Positions 1-6,832 of a DNA stretch of 8,435 nucleotides are shown in pieces. This DNA is from Competibacteraceae bacterium UBA2792 (GTDB taxonomy: Bacteria > Pseudomonadota > Gammaproteobacteria > Competibacterales > Competibacteraceae). Below the pieces are notes generated by a model. It saw only the letters and a program-made list of their open reading frames with translations, did no database searches and was not told the DNA's origin. Position 1 is the first letter of the stretch, and each line of letters opens with the position of its first letter. Both the position numbers and the translations under genes were made by a program. The DNA lies in the NCBI GenBank assembly GCA_002352125.1, contig DEHU01000248.1, forward strand, positions 1 through 8,435, read 5' to 3'.

Positions 1-5
1 CTTAA

Positions 6-752
6 TTTACGGAGTATTTAGTCTACACAAGCGACGACGACGCCCAACAATACGTGGCGGCCCACTATGTCGATCAAAAATTGCCCTTCGTGTTCAGCGG
101 GGTCAACAAGGACCCGAACATTTACCGTTTCGTCGGCAGCAAAAACATCGCCGGCGTTCTGGAACAGGAACATTTCGTCGAATCCGTGAACCTGCTCAGG
201 CAGATCGTGCCCGGCGTCAAACGGATCGCCGCCGTTTTCGACGGCGATGCCATGTGGGACCCGGTGATCGCACGTATGCGCGAGCGCATCGCTCAAGTGC
301 CCGAGGTCGAAATCGTGTCCTGGGATCGCATTCAAACCTTCGACGAGTACCAGCGCAAGATCGCGGAATATCCGAATCGGGCGGATGCCATCGCCCTGAT
401 CGGCATCTTTAACTTCAAGGATGCACAGGGCAAAAACGTTCCCTACCAGGATGTGCTGCGGTGGACTGCCGAGAATAGCTCGCTTCCGGATTTCAGTTTC
501 TGGATCGACCGGGTGCATTACGGTACGTTGGTCGCCGTCACCGTATCCGAGATCGAACAAGGACTCGCCGCAGGCCGGCTGGCTCGCGCGATTTTGGTCG
601 AAGGTAAAAGCCCGTCGAGCCTACCGATGCAACCCACCGCCAAAGGTCACGCCGTGATCAGCTTGGCGCGCGCCAACAAGCTCGCCCTCAAGATCAAAAG
701 CGGAATACTGCTGTCGGCCGAAGTCGTCGAGAAATTCGAGTGGGACAAGTAA
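6..752 (+). CDS. ABC-type periplasmic substrate-binding protein (ABC_sub_bind family), 5'-truncated
   Basis: This is a periplasmic ligand-binding protein of the ABC_sub_bind type (Pfam PF04392, recognised by eye). Visible hallmarks are a first-lobe strand with LVYTSDDDA at 18-44, the LPFVFSGVN strand near 81-107, a second-lobe start with RIAAVFDGDA, an IALIGIFN strand, and the usual C-terminal helix-strand ending (RANKLALKIKSGILLS). Family members are normally about 320-340 residues with a signal peptide; only about 249 codons remain, so the signal peptide and first 80-100 residues are missing. The frame is closed by TAA at 3-5. A GTG at 54 could be called as a start, but homology-like sequence continues upstream of it, so it is not the native start. 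The gene ends at TAA 750-752, immediately before the kinase ATG, so the two are surely co-transcribed. The ligand is unknown. I infer a role as co-sensor for the kinase rather than as a transporter component, because no permease or ATPase adjoins it. Confidence 0.8.
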   Translation, partial: FTEYLVYTSDDDAQQYVAAHYVDQKLPFVFSGVNKDPNIYRFVGSKNIAGVLEQEHFVESVNLLRQIVPGVKRIAAVFDGDAMWDPVIARMRERIAQVPEVEIVSWDRIQTFDEYQRKIAEYPNRADAIALIGIFNFKDAQGKNVPYQDVLRWTAENSSLPDFSFWIDRVHYGTLVAVTVSEIEQGLAAGRLARAILVEGKSPSSLPMQPTAKGHAVISLARANKLALKIKSGILLSAEVVEKFEWDK

Positions 753-2669
753 ATGCACCTCGGGCTACGCGCCAGGATCGTTTTGATCGCGGCCAGCGTC
801 GTGCTGGCCGCCATAGCGGCGATCGTCGGCGTCAACGGTTACATCTTCGCGCGCCAATACGACAAAACGCTGCAATCGCGCTCGCTCGCTATCGGCAAGA
901 GCCTGAAACTCCAATTGGAACGCATCTTGTCGCTGGGGATTGCCATCGAAGATTTGACCGGTTTCGAAGAACAATGCCGGGAAGTCGTCCGGGCATATCC
1001 CGGTATCAGCCATGCGTTCGTCGCCACGGACGCCGGCCAGATCCTGTTCGACGGCGAGTTGGCGAAGACGAATGACCGCATTGCGCAATCCGCCTTGCTG
1101 GACGCCTTGCGGCAGGATAAAGACTCGACCGCGAGTATCGATTTCGGCGAACGGCTCTACCGCCTAGCCGTACTTCCGGTTTTCGGGCAGCGCGATACAC
1201 GGGTTGCCAGCGTCGTGGTCGGGTTCCCCGCCGAACTGGTAAGCGGCGAGCTGCGCCGAATGTTTTACATCGAAGCCGGGGCTGGCTTGCTCGTCCTCGC
1301 CAGCGGTATCGCGCTGTTGCTGGGCGCGCTCAAAACGTTCGTGACGCATCCGATAAACCGCCTCACCGAAACGGTTGAGCGCATCGGCCGCAACGGCACC
1401 GACCTGTCCATTCGCGTTCCCGATCAGCCCGGCATCGCCGAGTTTGGCGTGTTCATCACGTCGTTCAACCACATGCTCGACCAACTCGCGCAGCACGACG
1501 CGCAGCTTCAGCTCACCAAGGAGCAAGCCGAGGCGGCCAACGAGGCCAAATCGCAGTTCCTCGCCAACATGAGCCACGAAATCCGCACGCCGATGAACGG
1601 GGTACTGGGCATAACCGAACTGCTGCTCAGCTCCGATCTCGACCTCAAGCAGCGACACTTTGTCGAGACGATCTATTCGTCAGGGAAGGCTCTGTTAGCC
1701 ATCATCAACGACATCCTCGATTTTTCCAAGATCGAAACCGGCAAACTCGATCTGGAGGCGACGAGGTTCGATTTGCGGCAATTGGTGGCGATGACTTTGG
1801 CGGCGCTGGCGCCTGAAGCGCACCAGAAAGGGCTGGCGCTATCTCAGATCACGGCGAACGACGTACCCCAACTCGTGGTCGGCGATCCGACCCGGTTGCG
1901 GCAGATTCTCGTCAACCTGCTCGGCAACGCCATCAAATTTACCGCGCAGGGCGAAGTGGCGATCACCGTAGATGCGATTTCGATTCAAGAGCGGGAAACG
2001 GTTTTGCGAATCGCGGTCCGCGATACCGGAATCGGCATCGCCCAGAACAAGCTGGCCGCGATATTCGATCCCTTCGTCCAGGCGGACCTCTCCAACACCC
2101 GGCAATACGGTGGAACGGGGTTGGGTTTGACCATTTCGCGCCGCCTGGCCGAACGAATGGGCGGCGAAATCGGCGTCGAGAGCGAGCCAAATCGAGGCAG
2201 CACGTTCTGGTTTACCGTTCGTTTGGGCGTGGATACTCAATCGCGGTCTCGCCAAGAAGGGCTCCCTCCGCCGGAACAGGGCGCTGCACTCTCCTACGGG
2301 CTGAAAGTCCTTCTGGCCGAAGATAACCCCGTCAACCAGTTGGTTGCCACGACGATGCTGGAAAACATGGGATGCCGGGTCACGCCCGCGCAAGACGGCC
2401 GCTCGGCGCTGGCGCGGTATATGGGCGAATCGTTCGACCTCATCCTGCTCGACCTGCACATGCCGGATTTGGAAGGCCGCGAGGTGGCTGCCAAGATTCG
2501 CGAAATCGAGGCGGAGCGCGGCACGCACGTTCCGATCATCGCCTTGACGGCAGACGCCATGCCGGGCACCAAGGAAAGTTGCTTGCAAGCGGGCATGGAC
2601 GATTATCTGACCAAGCCTTTTACCTTAGAAGAGCTGAACGAGAAGCTGGCTGCGCTCGCAAGCGGTTGA
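753..2669 (+). CDS. Membrane-bound hybrid sensor histidine kinase (HAMP-HisKA-HATPase-REC)
   Basis: A 638-residue hybrid kinase. Domains in order: TM1 at about 8-30; a periplasmic sensor at about 31-170 with a Cache/PAS-like look ([14 protein letters not shown] near 82-95); TM2 at about 172-193; HAMP at about 194-246 (P200); a short coiled coil; HisKA with phospho-acceptor His275 in SHEIRTP; HATPase with N-box N388/N392, G1 DTGIGI at 424-429, FDPF at 438-441 and G2 GGTGLGL at 453-459; then a receiver domain at about 517-636 with E523/D524, phospho-acceptor D567 (LLDLHMP), T599 and K621 (TKPF). All catalytic residues are present, so it should be active. There is no C-terminal Hpt domain and no DNA-binding domain, so a separate Hpt protein and response regulator must act downstream. 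Start: the ATG follows the binding-protein stop with no gap, with a weak GGGA at 742-745. The input is probably the ligand-loaded periplasmic partner (inference). Confidence 0.93.
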   Translation: MHLGLRARIVLIAASVVLAAIAAIVGVNGYIFARQYDKTLQSRSLAIGKSLKLQLERILSLGIAIEDLTGFEEQCREVVRAYPGISHAFVATDAGQILFDGELAKTNDRIAQSALLDALRQDKDSTASIDFGERLYRLAVLPVFGQRDTRVASVVVGFPAELVSGELRRMFYIEAGAGLLVLASGIALLLGALKTFVTHPINRLTETVERIGRNGTDLSIRVPDQPGIAEFGVFITSFNHMLDQLAQHDAQLQLTKEQAEAANEAKSQFLANMSHEIRTPMNGVLGITELLLSSDLDLKQRHFVETIYSSGKALLAIINDILDFSKIETGKLDLEATRFDLRQLVAMTLAALAPEAHQKGLALSQITANDVPQLVVGDPTRLRQILVNLLGNAIKFTAQGEVAITVDAISIQERETVLRIAVRDTGIGIAQNKLAAIFDPFVQADLSNTRQYGGTGLGLTISRRLAERMGGEIGVESEPNRGSTFWFTVRLGVDTQSRSRQEGLPPPEQGAALSYGLKVLLAEDNPVNQLVATTMLENMGCRVTPAQDGRSALARYMGESFDLILLDLHMPDLEGREVAAKIREIEAERGTHVPIIALTADAMPGTKESCLQAGMDDYLTKPFTLEELNEKLAALASG

Positions 2670-2683
2670 TCGCCAAAAGCTGC

Positions 2684-2701
2684 GGAAAACCGTGGAAAAC
2701 C
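2684..2701. repeat. Tandem GGAAAACC repeat, 10-bp period
   Basis: GGAAAACC occurs at 2684-2691 and again at 2694-2701, separated by GT, so the copies lie one DNA helical turn apart. It starts 15 nt after the hybrid-kinase stop in the convergent spacer. Read on the minus strand it gives two T-tracts just past the hairpin at 2704-2726. It may simply be the T-rich tail of a weak terminator. Confidence 0.45.
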
Positions 2702-2703
2702 AA

Positions 2704-2726
2704 CGCCTTGCCACGAAGGCATGGCG
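2704..2726. terminator. Candidate hairpin terminator in the convergent spacer
   Basis: CGCC-T-TGCC (2704-2712) pairs with GGCA-T-GGCG (2718-2726) around a five-base loop, giving eight pairs and one T-T mismatch. On the plus strand no U-tract follows, so it would be a weak terminator for the hybrid kinase. On the minus strand the next bases are TTGGTTTTCC, a modest T-rich tail. It could act as a back-up or bidirectional terminator between the two convergent kinase genes. Confidence 0.4.
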
Positions 2727-2739
2727 CTGCACACCCTCG

Positions 2740-2775
2740 AAAAAACGGTTCGGGTAGCCGGTGCACCCCGCCCGA
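2740..2775 (-). terminator. Intrinsic terminator of the minus-strand operon
   Basis: Read on the minus strand just past the Ser/Thr-kinase stop codon, TCGGG (2775-2771) pairs with CCCGA (2754-2750). The interior contains the palindrome GGTGCACC, and the stem is followed by ACCG and six T residues (complement of A at 2740-2745). A GC-rich hairpin plus T6 immediately after the last gene fits a Rho-independent terminator. The outer stem is only five pairs, so folding should be calculated. Confidence 0.5.
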
Positions 2776-2776
2776 T

Positions 2777-4855
2777 TCAGGCAACGACTACCCGGTTGCG
2801 AGTGGCGATCAGAATATGCTGTCGCAATTCCAGCCAGCCAAACTGTTCGGCCAGTTCGGCGATGACGGTCAGCCGGACCCAGAGGCGTTCCACCAACGCG
2901 TCGTCCCGTTCTTCGGCTTCCGACGCTTGCAAAACGCTCAGCAATTGGTCGGTCAGGCGTTGCAGGAACGCGTGAATCTCGGCCGCCAAATCGTGCAGCA
3001 GCGCCATTTGATCCCCTGCCCCCAGGCCGGTGGCAAACCGATACAGCAAACCCAATTGCCGCAACCGGCCGACGAACAGCACTTGCTTGGCGTCGGTCAT
3101 CGGTCCTTCCCGATGGGATGGCGGTCTATCCTGCACCTGCTCGGACAATTCCTGGCCGGTCAACCCGACCAGTTTGCGGACGTTGTCGATGAACTCCACG
3201 ACTATCGTTCCACCTGGGCCGGCGGCCTCTTCCACGGTGGCCCCAGCGCCGCTCTCCAACAGCCGTTCCGCCAACACGATCAATTCTTCCACCTCGACCA
3301 GCAGACTGGCCACCCCGTACCGCGCTAACGGATCGCGGCGATCCAGAAATTGGCGAATCATGGCGTTAACCTTGCTCATTACCTGGCTGGCGAAAAGGAG
3401 CAGGGCGTGCCGCGCGTTGCTCGCCTCGGCCATCGCACCCAGCTCTTCCAAGGCCAGTTGCAACAAGTCCAATCGCATGAAATCGGCGGAAATCCGCGCC
3501 AGTTCTGGGCTGTCGTCGCTGAACAGGAGGCGATTTAGCGTGGCGGCGTAATTCAAAAAGGCGCCGTTCATGTCTCGAACCAGCCCGGCGCACGCCAAAT
3601 CGGCCGCTTGCCCCGCGCCGAGGCGGGATGCGGCATCGCGCAAGCGGACGAACAGACGGACCCGCTCCAACCAGTCGCCCCGCGCTTGGCGCAGGGCGCG
3701 ACCGGGTAGCGGCGCATCGCGACCGATCAAATCGACGAGCGTCGCGAGCGGTTCTCCGGCACACGTTTCCCGCAACCGTTCCCGCCACCCGGCGACTTCC
3801 GGCGACGCAGCGAACCGCTCCGCTAGCGCGAACCACGCAGCCAAGCCCTCGGCTACCTCGTCGAGCCGTCGCGCGGTCGCTCGTTCGTTCGAACAGTCTC
3901 GAACCAGCTCGCCGATTCGATCCGTCAACGAATCCAGTTTTGCCTCGTCCGTAAGGCTGTCCGGAGCGGCCACAGACGGCCGTAAAGGCTTCGACACGAC
4001 CACCGTCTCCTCGAACGCCGTTTCCGCGACGACGGTTCGCGCCCGCCGCAGTGCCGCCGCAAATTCCAAGGCGCTGGTGAAGCGTCGTCTCCGATCCTTG
4101 GCCAGCGCACGCCGCAACACATCATCGAACGCCGCCGGCAGCTCGCGATTCACCGCCGAAGGCAGCGGTGGCTCCTCGTACAACACTCGATGCATCAACG
4201 CCGCCAGCGAATCCGCGACGAACGGTTTGCGACGAGTCAGCAGGTAATAAAGCACGACCCCCGCCGCAAACAAATCGGCGCGGCCATCCACCGGCTCGCC
4301 GCGCAACTGTTCCGGTGCCATGTACAGCGGAGATCCCAGCAAATCGCCGGTGTGGGTCAAATCCGAATCGCCGACGTGGGCGATGCCAAAGTCGGTCAAG
4401 GCGATGGTGTAATCCGAACGGACCAGAATGTTGGCTGGCTTGACATCTCGATGGATTACGCCTCGACCGTGCGCGTAAGTCAGGGCGTTCAGCAATTGCA
4501 GCAGGATGGCCAAGCTCATGCCGAGCGGTAACTCTGGTTGGCGTTCCAGCATCTGCCCGAGCTCTTGGCCGGCGACGAAATCCATCGCCAAATACACGAT
4601 GTCGTCCTGCTCGCTGTAGTCGCGAATCCGGACGATACGCGGATGGCGCAAGCGTCTGCCGATATCGGCCTCCTGCCGGAAGCGCGCCAGAATTCCGGTT
4701 CGCTCGGGGCCAACCAGCAGTTCGGTACGCAGGGTTTTGATGGCGACCGCCGCGCCGTCGCGACCGTCCGTGCCCCGGTAAACCACACCCATAGCACCCC
4801 GCCCGAGCATCGATTCGATGCGATAGGCATCGAGGATTTGGCCAATTCGCAGCAT
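2777..4855 (-). CDS. Hanks-type serine/threonine protein kinase with long uncharacterised C-terminal region
   Basis: A 692-residue protein kinase. The kinase domain occupies about 11-270 and is complete: glycine loop GRGAMG (18-23), VAIK with K40, helix-C E62, catalytic HRDVKPAN (135-142, D137), DFG (155-157), YMAPEQ (178-183) and DLFAAGV (194-200). It should transfer phosphate from ATP to Ser/Thr of partner proteins. Unlike PknB-type receptors, no membrane helix follows the kinase domain and no PASTA, FHA or WD repeats are seen, so it is probably cytoplasmic. Residues 270-692 are mostly helical, rich in Leu/Ala/Glu/Arg, and match no domain I know; they may bind a regulator or substrate. The start is ATG 4855 with GAGGT at 4870-4866, and the protein opens in typical kinase fashion (LDAYRIESMLGRG). 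It is the last gene of the minus-strand run, 46 nt after the STAS gene, whose product is its likely substrate (inference). Confidence 0.93.
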   Translation of the reverse strand: MLRIGQILDAYRIESMLGRGAMGVVYRGTDGRDGAAVAIKTLRTELLVGPERTGILARFRQEADIGRRLRHPRIVRIRDYSEQDDIVYLAMDFVAGQELGQMLERQPELPLGMSLAILLQLLNALTYAHGRGVIHRDVKPANILVRSDYTIALTDFGIAHVGDSDLTHTGDLLGSPLYMAPEQLRGEPVDGRADLFAAGVVLYYLLTRRKPFVADSLAALMHRVLYEEPPLPSAVNRELPAAFDDVLRRALAKDRRRRFTSALEFAAALRRARTVVAETAFEETVVVSKPLRPSVAAPDSLTDEAKLDSLTDRIGELVRDCSNERATARRLDEVAEGLAAWFALAERFAASPEVAGWRERLRETCAGEPLATLVDLIGRDAPLPGRALRQARGDWLERVRLFVRLRDAASRLGAGQAADLACAGLVRDMNGAFLNYAATLNRLLFSDDSPELARISADFMRLDLLQLALEELGAMAEASNARHALLLFASQVMSKVNAMIRQFLDRRDPLARYGVASLLVEVEELIVLAERLLESGAGATVEEAAGPGGTIVVEFIDNVRKLVGLTGQELSEQVQDRPPSHREGPMTDAKQVLFVGRLRQLGLLYRFATGLGAGDQMALLHDLAAEIHAFLQRLTDQLLSVLQASEAEERDDALVERLWVRLTVIAELAEQFGWLELRQHILIATRNRVVVA

Positions 4856-4865
4856 GGGGCACGAT

Positions 4866-4886
4866 ACCTCGTTGTGGCGAAACGAG
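4866..4886 (-). promoter_or_regulatory. Hairpin overlapping the ribosome binding site of the Ser/Thr kinase
   Basis: On the minus strand CTCGTT (4886-4881) can pair with AACGAG (4873-4868) around a seven-base loop. The GAG of the second arm is also part of the GAGGT Shine-Dalgarno (4870-4866), which lies 10 nt before the kinase ATG. Folding would partly hide the site and lower kinase yield relative to the STAS protein. The stem is only six pairs, so this is a suggestion. Confidence 0.35.
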
Positions 4887-4901
4887 CTTATCCGGACCGC
4901 G

Positions 4902-5234
4902 TTAGGCGAGCGAAGCGACTGCCGCTTCGACCGTGGGATGGATGGCGAAGATGGCCGAAAATCCGCTGATGTCGAACACTTCTCGCAGATTGTCGCGCAG
5001 CGCCGCTAGCGCCAAGCGCCCGCCGGTGGTCCGGTTCTGTTTGGCCGCCACCAACAGGACTCGCAAACCGGCACTGCTGATGTATTCCAGCTTGGTGCAA
5101 TCCACTACCACGGTGCCGCTACCGTTCAATGCCGCCAGCAGGCGGGCCTCGAATTCCCGGCAGGTCAGGCTGTCTAGCCGCCCGGCCGGCTCCATGACGA
5201 GCGCTTTGCCTCGAAATTGCTCCTGAATTTCCAT
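4902..5234 (-). CDS. STAS-domain protein (anti-sigma factor antagonist-like)
   Basis: A 110-residue single STAS domain, the length typical of SpoIIAA/RsbV-like antagonists. Visible features: an N-terminal strand (ALVMEPAGRLD, 11-21), a central strand VVVDCTKLEYIS (42-53), the switch loop SSAGLRVLL (53-61), and the late DISGF segment that in this family precedes the last strand and helix. Aligned by eye with B. subtilis SpoIIAA, whose phosphoserine is Ser58, the equivalent residue is Ser54. Phosphorylation there would control binding to an anti-sigma-type partner. There is no membrane segment. Start: ATG 5234 with a good GGAG at 5245-5242, seven bases upstream. The gene lies between the glutaredoxin-like gene (49 nt away) and the Ser/Thr kinase (46 nt away). 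STAS partners are usually phosphorylated by GHKL anti-sigma kinases; here the neighbour is a Hanks kinase. The partner protein and any phosphatase are not in the window. Confidence 0.9.
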   Translation of the reverse strand: MEIQEQFRGKALVMEPAGRLDSLTCREFEARLLAALNGSGTVVVDCTKLEYISSAGLRVLLVAAKQNRTTGGRLALAALRDNLREVFDISGFSAIFAIHPTVEAAVASLA

Positions 5235-5283
5235 CGCGTTTCTCCGACTCGTTCGGTTCGAAAATTATGGGCCAAACCGCTCG

Positions 5284-5766
5284 TCATGGCCGATCGGCAA
5301 ACAGTGCATCGTAGCCGAGCTCGGAAAAGCCGTGTATTTTCTTGCCCCGCCAAAACAAGATGGGCACGCCCTGGCCGCCACCGGCACGGACCAGTGCTTC
5401 CATGCCTTCGGGCGTTTCGACGTCGTATTCCGTATAGGCGATCTGCTTTTTGGCGAGATATGCCTTGGCCTTGCGGCAGAAACCGCACCAGGACGTAGTG
5501 AACAACTGCACCGCACTGCCGGACGGCGGAGTTTCCGAGGCACGTTGCCGTAGCCGTTTTTCCAGTTCTTCTTTAAAGCGCAGGACATACGCCGGCAATG
5601 GACTGGCGGGATCGGGCGCGTAATCCATCTTTTTTTCGACTCGACCATCGGTCGGCGGCCTGTCGCTGTAGATAATCCTGCCGTCCGGGCCGACCGATTT
5701 GTAGAGCGTCCCGGCCAGCGCCAACAGAGGAACAAACGACAATATCAGGAATTTTAGCGTCTTCAT
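5284..5766 (-). CDS. Exported DUF4124-glutaredoxin-like protein
   Basis: A 160-residue protein. Residues 1-18 form a signal peptide (two Lys, hydrophobic core, ALA before Gly19). Residues 20-37 carry the DUF4124 signature (LYKSVGPDGRIIYSDRPP). A charged linker with a short helix (about 60-75) follows, then a glutaredoxin/thioredoxin fold from about 85 with redox motif C94-G-F-C97, the cis-proline at GVP (133-135), and a GFSE segment where glutaredoxins bind glutathione. The predicted role is a periplasmic thiol-disulfide oxidoreductase or glutathione-dependent reductase; the precise substrate is unknown. DUF4124 plus glutaredoxin is a known combination in gammaproteobacteria. The start is ATG 5766 with only a weak purine-rich site upstream. 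It sits 51 nt after the permease and 49 nt before the STAS gene. No functional link with either is evident, so this may be housekeeping co-transcription. Confidence 0.88.
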   Translation of the reverse strand: MKTLKFLILSFVPLLALAGTLYKSVGPDGRIIYSDRPPTDGRVEKKMDYAPDPASPLPAYVLRFKEELEKRLRQRASETPPSGSAVQLFTTSWCGFCRKAKAYLAKKQIAYTEYDVETPEGMEALVRAGGGQGVPILFWRGKKIHGFSELGYDALFADRP

Positions 5767-5817
5767 CAGTCTTTATCGTCTTCGCCGTCACCGCCAAACG
5801 TATGTTCGGCTTCATCC

Positions 5818-6711
5818 TTAATGCGGATGCTGGCCGCGCCGGTTCAGCCGATGTTCCAATTGCCGAAATAGCCGCGCCAACCCGAAACACAACAGAAAAT
5901 ACAGCCCCGCCACCGTCAGCCAGACCTCGAACACCCGGCCCGACGACACGGCCAGTTCCATGCCGGCAAATGTCACTTCCTGGATGGAAATCAGCGAGAT
6001 CAGCGAAGAATCCTTGACCAGCGAAATGAATTGCCCAGCCAGTGGCGGAACAACCGTGCGCACCGCTTGCGGTAAAACCACCTTGGTCAGCGCGTGCCGG
6101 GAACGCAGTCCCAGCGCCGCCGCCCCTTCCCACTGCCCTTTCGGAACCGCCTCGATGCCGGCGCGCACGATCTCGGCGACGTAAGCGCCCTCGAACAACG
6201 CCAGACAGATGAGTCCGGACAGGAAATTCGGCAATAACTCCGGCGGTCCGAACAGAAAGGCCAGCACGTTCAGCGTTTCCGGCGCAGCCTGGGCGATCCG
6301 GTTTTCCACGTCCAGAACCGGCATCAACTGGCTGCCGACGAAAAAATAGAAGATGAAGATGAACACCAGCGGGGGCATGTTGCGGATCAGCTCGACATAG
6401 GTTCGGCCGAGCAACCGCCAAAACAGGCTGCGCGCCACCCGGCAAACGCCGATCGCCCCACCGATCAGCGCCGCCAGCAGCCCACCCCACAGCGCCAACC
6501 GCACGGTCGCCAGAAAACCCTGTCCCAGCAGGTTTAAGATCCAGCGCCCCCGCTCGGCATCGTAGCGAGCGAAATAACCGGGAATCAGCCGCCAGTCCCA
6601 ATCGTAATGAAAATGGCTTCGCGCCCGGTGCAGCACATAGCCAATCAGCCCGAACACAACGGCCAGAATCAGCGCATCCAGCCAGCCGAAACGGAGTTTA
6701 CGAGGCCGCAC
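5818..6711 (-). CDS. Polar amino-acid ABC transporter permease (HisM/GlnP type)
   Basis: A 297-residue inner-membrane permease. Hydrophobic segments lie at about 11-28, 65-90, 112-130, 160-183, 225-245 and 262-283. Family signatures are visible: VELIRNMPPLVFIFIFYF (106-123), the place where amino-acid permeases have ElfRgtPllvQ; the EAA coupling loop at about 192-218 (EGAAALGLRSRHALTKVVLP), which docks onto the ATPase; and KDSSLISLISIQE (233-245). The predicted role is uptake of a polar amino acid or related compound, but the substrate cannot be told from the permease. The start is GTG 6711, forced by a TGA two codons upstream in the same frame; no clear Shine-Dalgarno precedes it, which fits translational coupling to the small ORF ending at that TGA. 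The usual second permease, binding protein and ATPase are absent here, so they must be encoded elsewhere. Confidence 0.9.
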   Translation of the reverse strand: MRPRKLRFGWLDALILAVVFGLIGYVLHRARSHFHYDWDWRLIPGYFARYDAERGRWILNLLGQGFLATVRLALWGGLLAALIGGAIGVCRVARSLFWRLLGRTYVELIRNMPPLVFIFIFYFFVGSQLMPVLDVENRIAQAAPETLNVLAFLFGPPELLPNFLSGLICLALFEGAYVAEIVRAGIEAVPKGQWEGAAALGLRSRHALTKVVLPQAVRTVVPPLAGQFISLVKDSSLISLISIQEVTFAGMELAVSSGRVFEVWLTVAGLYFLLCFGLARLFRQLEHRLNRRGQHPH

Positions 6712-6714
6712 GAT

Positions 6715-6831
6715 TCAGCGGCGCCCGATGCTGCAAACCGGCGGACGATACGCCACCGGCCGATCGACCAACGACGCTGCGTTTTCCAAGCGGATCACTA
6801 ATTCATCGGCACGCGACAACTTATGTTTCAT
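6715..6831 (-). CDS. Possible 38-residue small protein upstream of the permease
   Basis: An ATG-started reading frame of 38 codons (MKHKLSRADELVIRLENAAS... ending CSIGRR) stops at TGA 6717-6715, three bases before the permease GTG at 6711, close enough for stop-start translational coupling. The N-terminal half could form a charged amphipathic helix; the rest has a proline-rich stretch and one Cys, with no signal peptide or membrane helix. I do not recognise it. A stop (TAG) lies nine codons upstream in the same frame and no clear Shine-Dalgarno precedes the ATG. For it: position, good codon use, and the lack of another ribosome site for the permease. Against it: short length and no known family. 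Confidence 0.35.
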   Translation of the reverse strand: MKHKLSRADELVIRLENAASLVDRPVAYRPPVCSIGRR

Positions 6832-6832
6832 A

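Noticed and set aside
1839..2588. A 249-codon minus-strand frame antisense to the hybrid kinase
   Set aside because: It covers conserved catalytic motifs of the kinase on the other strand and shows no recognisable protein features.
2372..3328. A 318-codon plus-strand frame bridging the two kinase genes
   Set aside because: It runs through the receiver domain in a wrong frame and antisense to the Ser/Thr kinase; its composition is that of a shadow frame.
4122..4862. A 246-codon minus-strand frame starting seven bases before the kinase ATG
   Set aside because: It overlaps the Ser/Thr kinase domain in another frame; the kinase frame carries every conserved motif.
5250..5275. CATAAT on the minus strand between the glutaredoxin-like and STAS genes as an internal promoter
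   Set aside because: No acceptable -35 box at 16-18 bp; the gap is more simply explained by one transcript.
5573..6601. A 342-codon minus-strand frame overlapping the permease
   Set aside because: It lies in another frame of a clear permease gene and its translation is low-complexity, rich in Gly/Arg/Ala with no domain; it is a GC-frame shadow.
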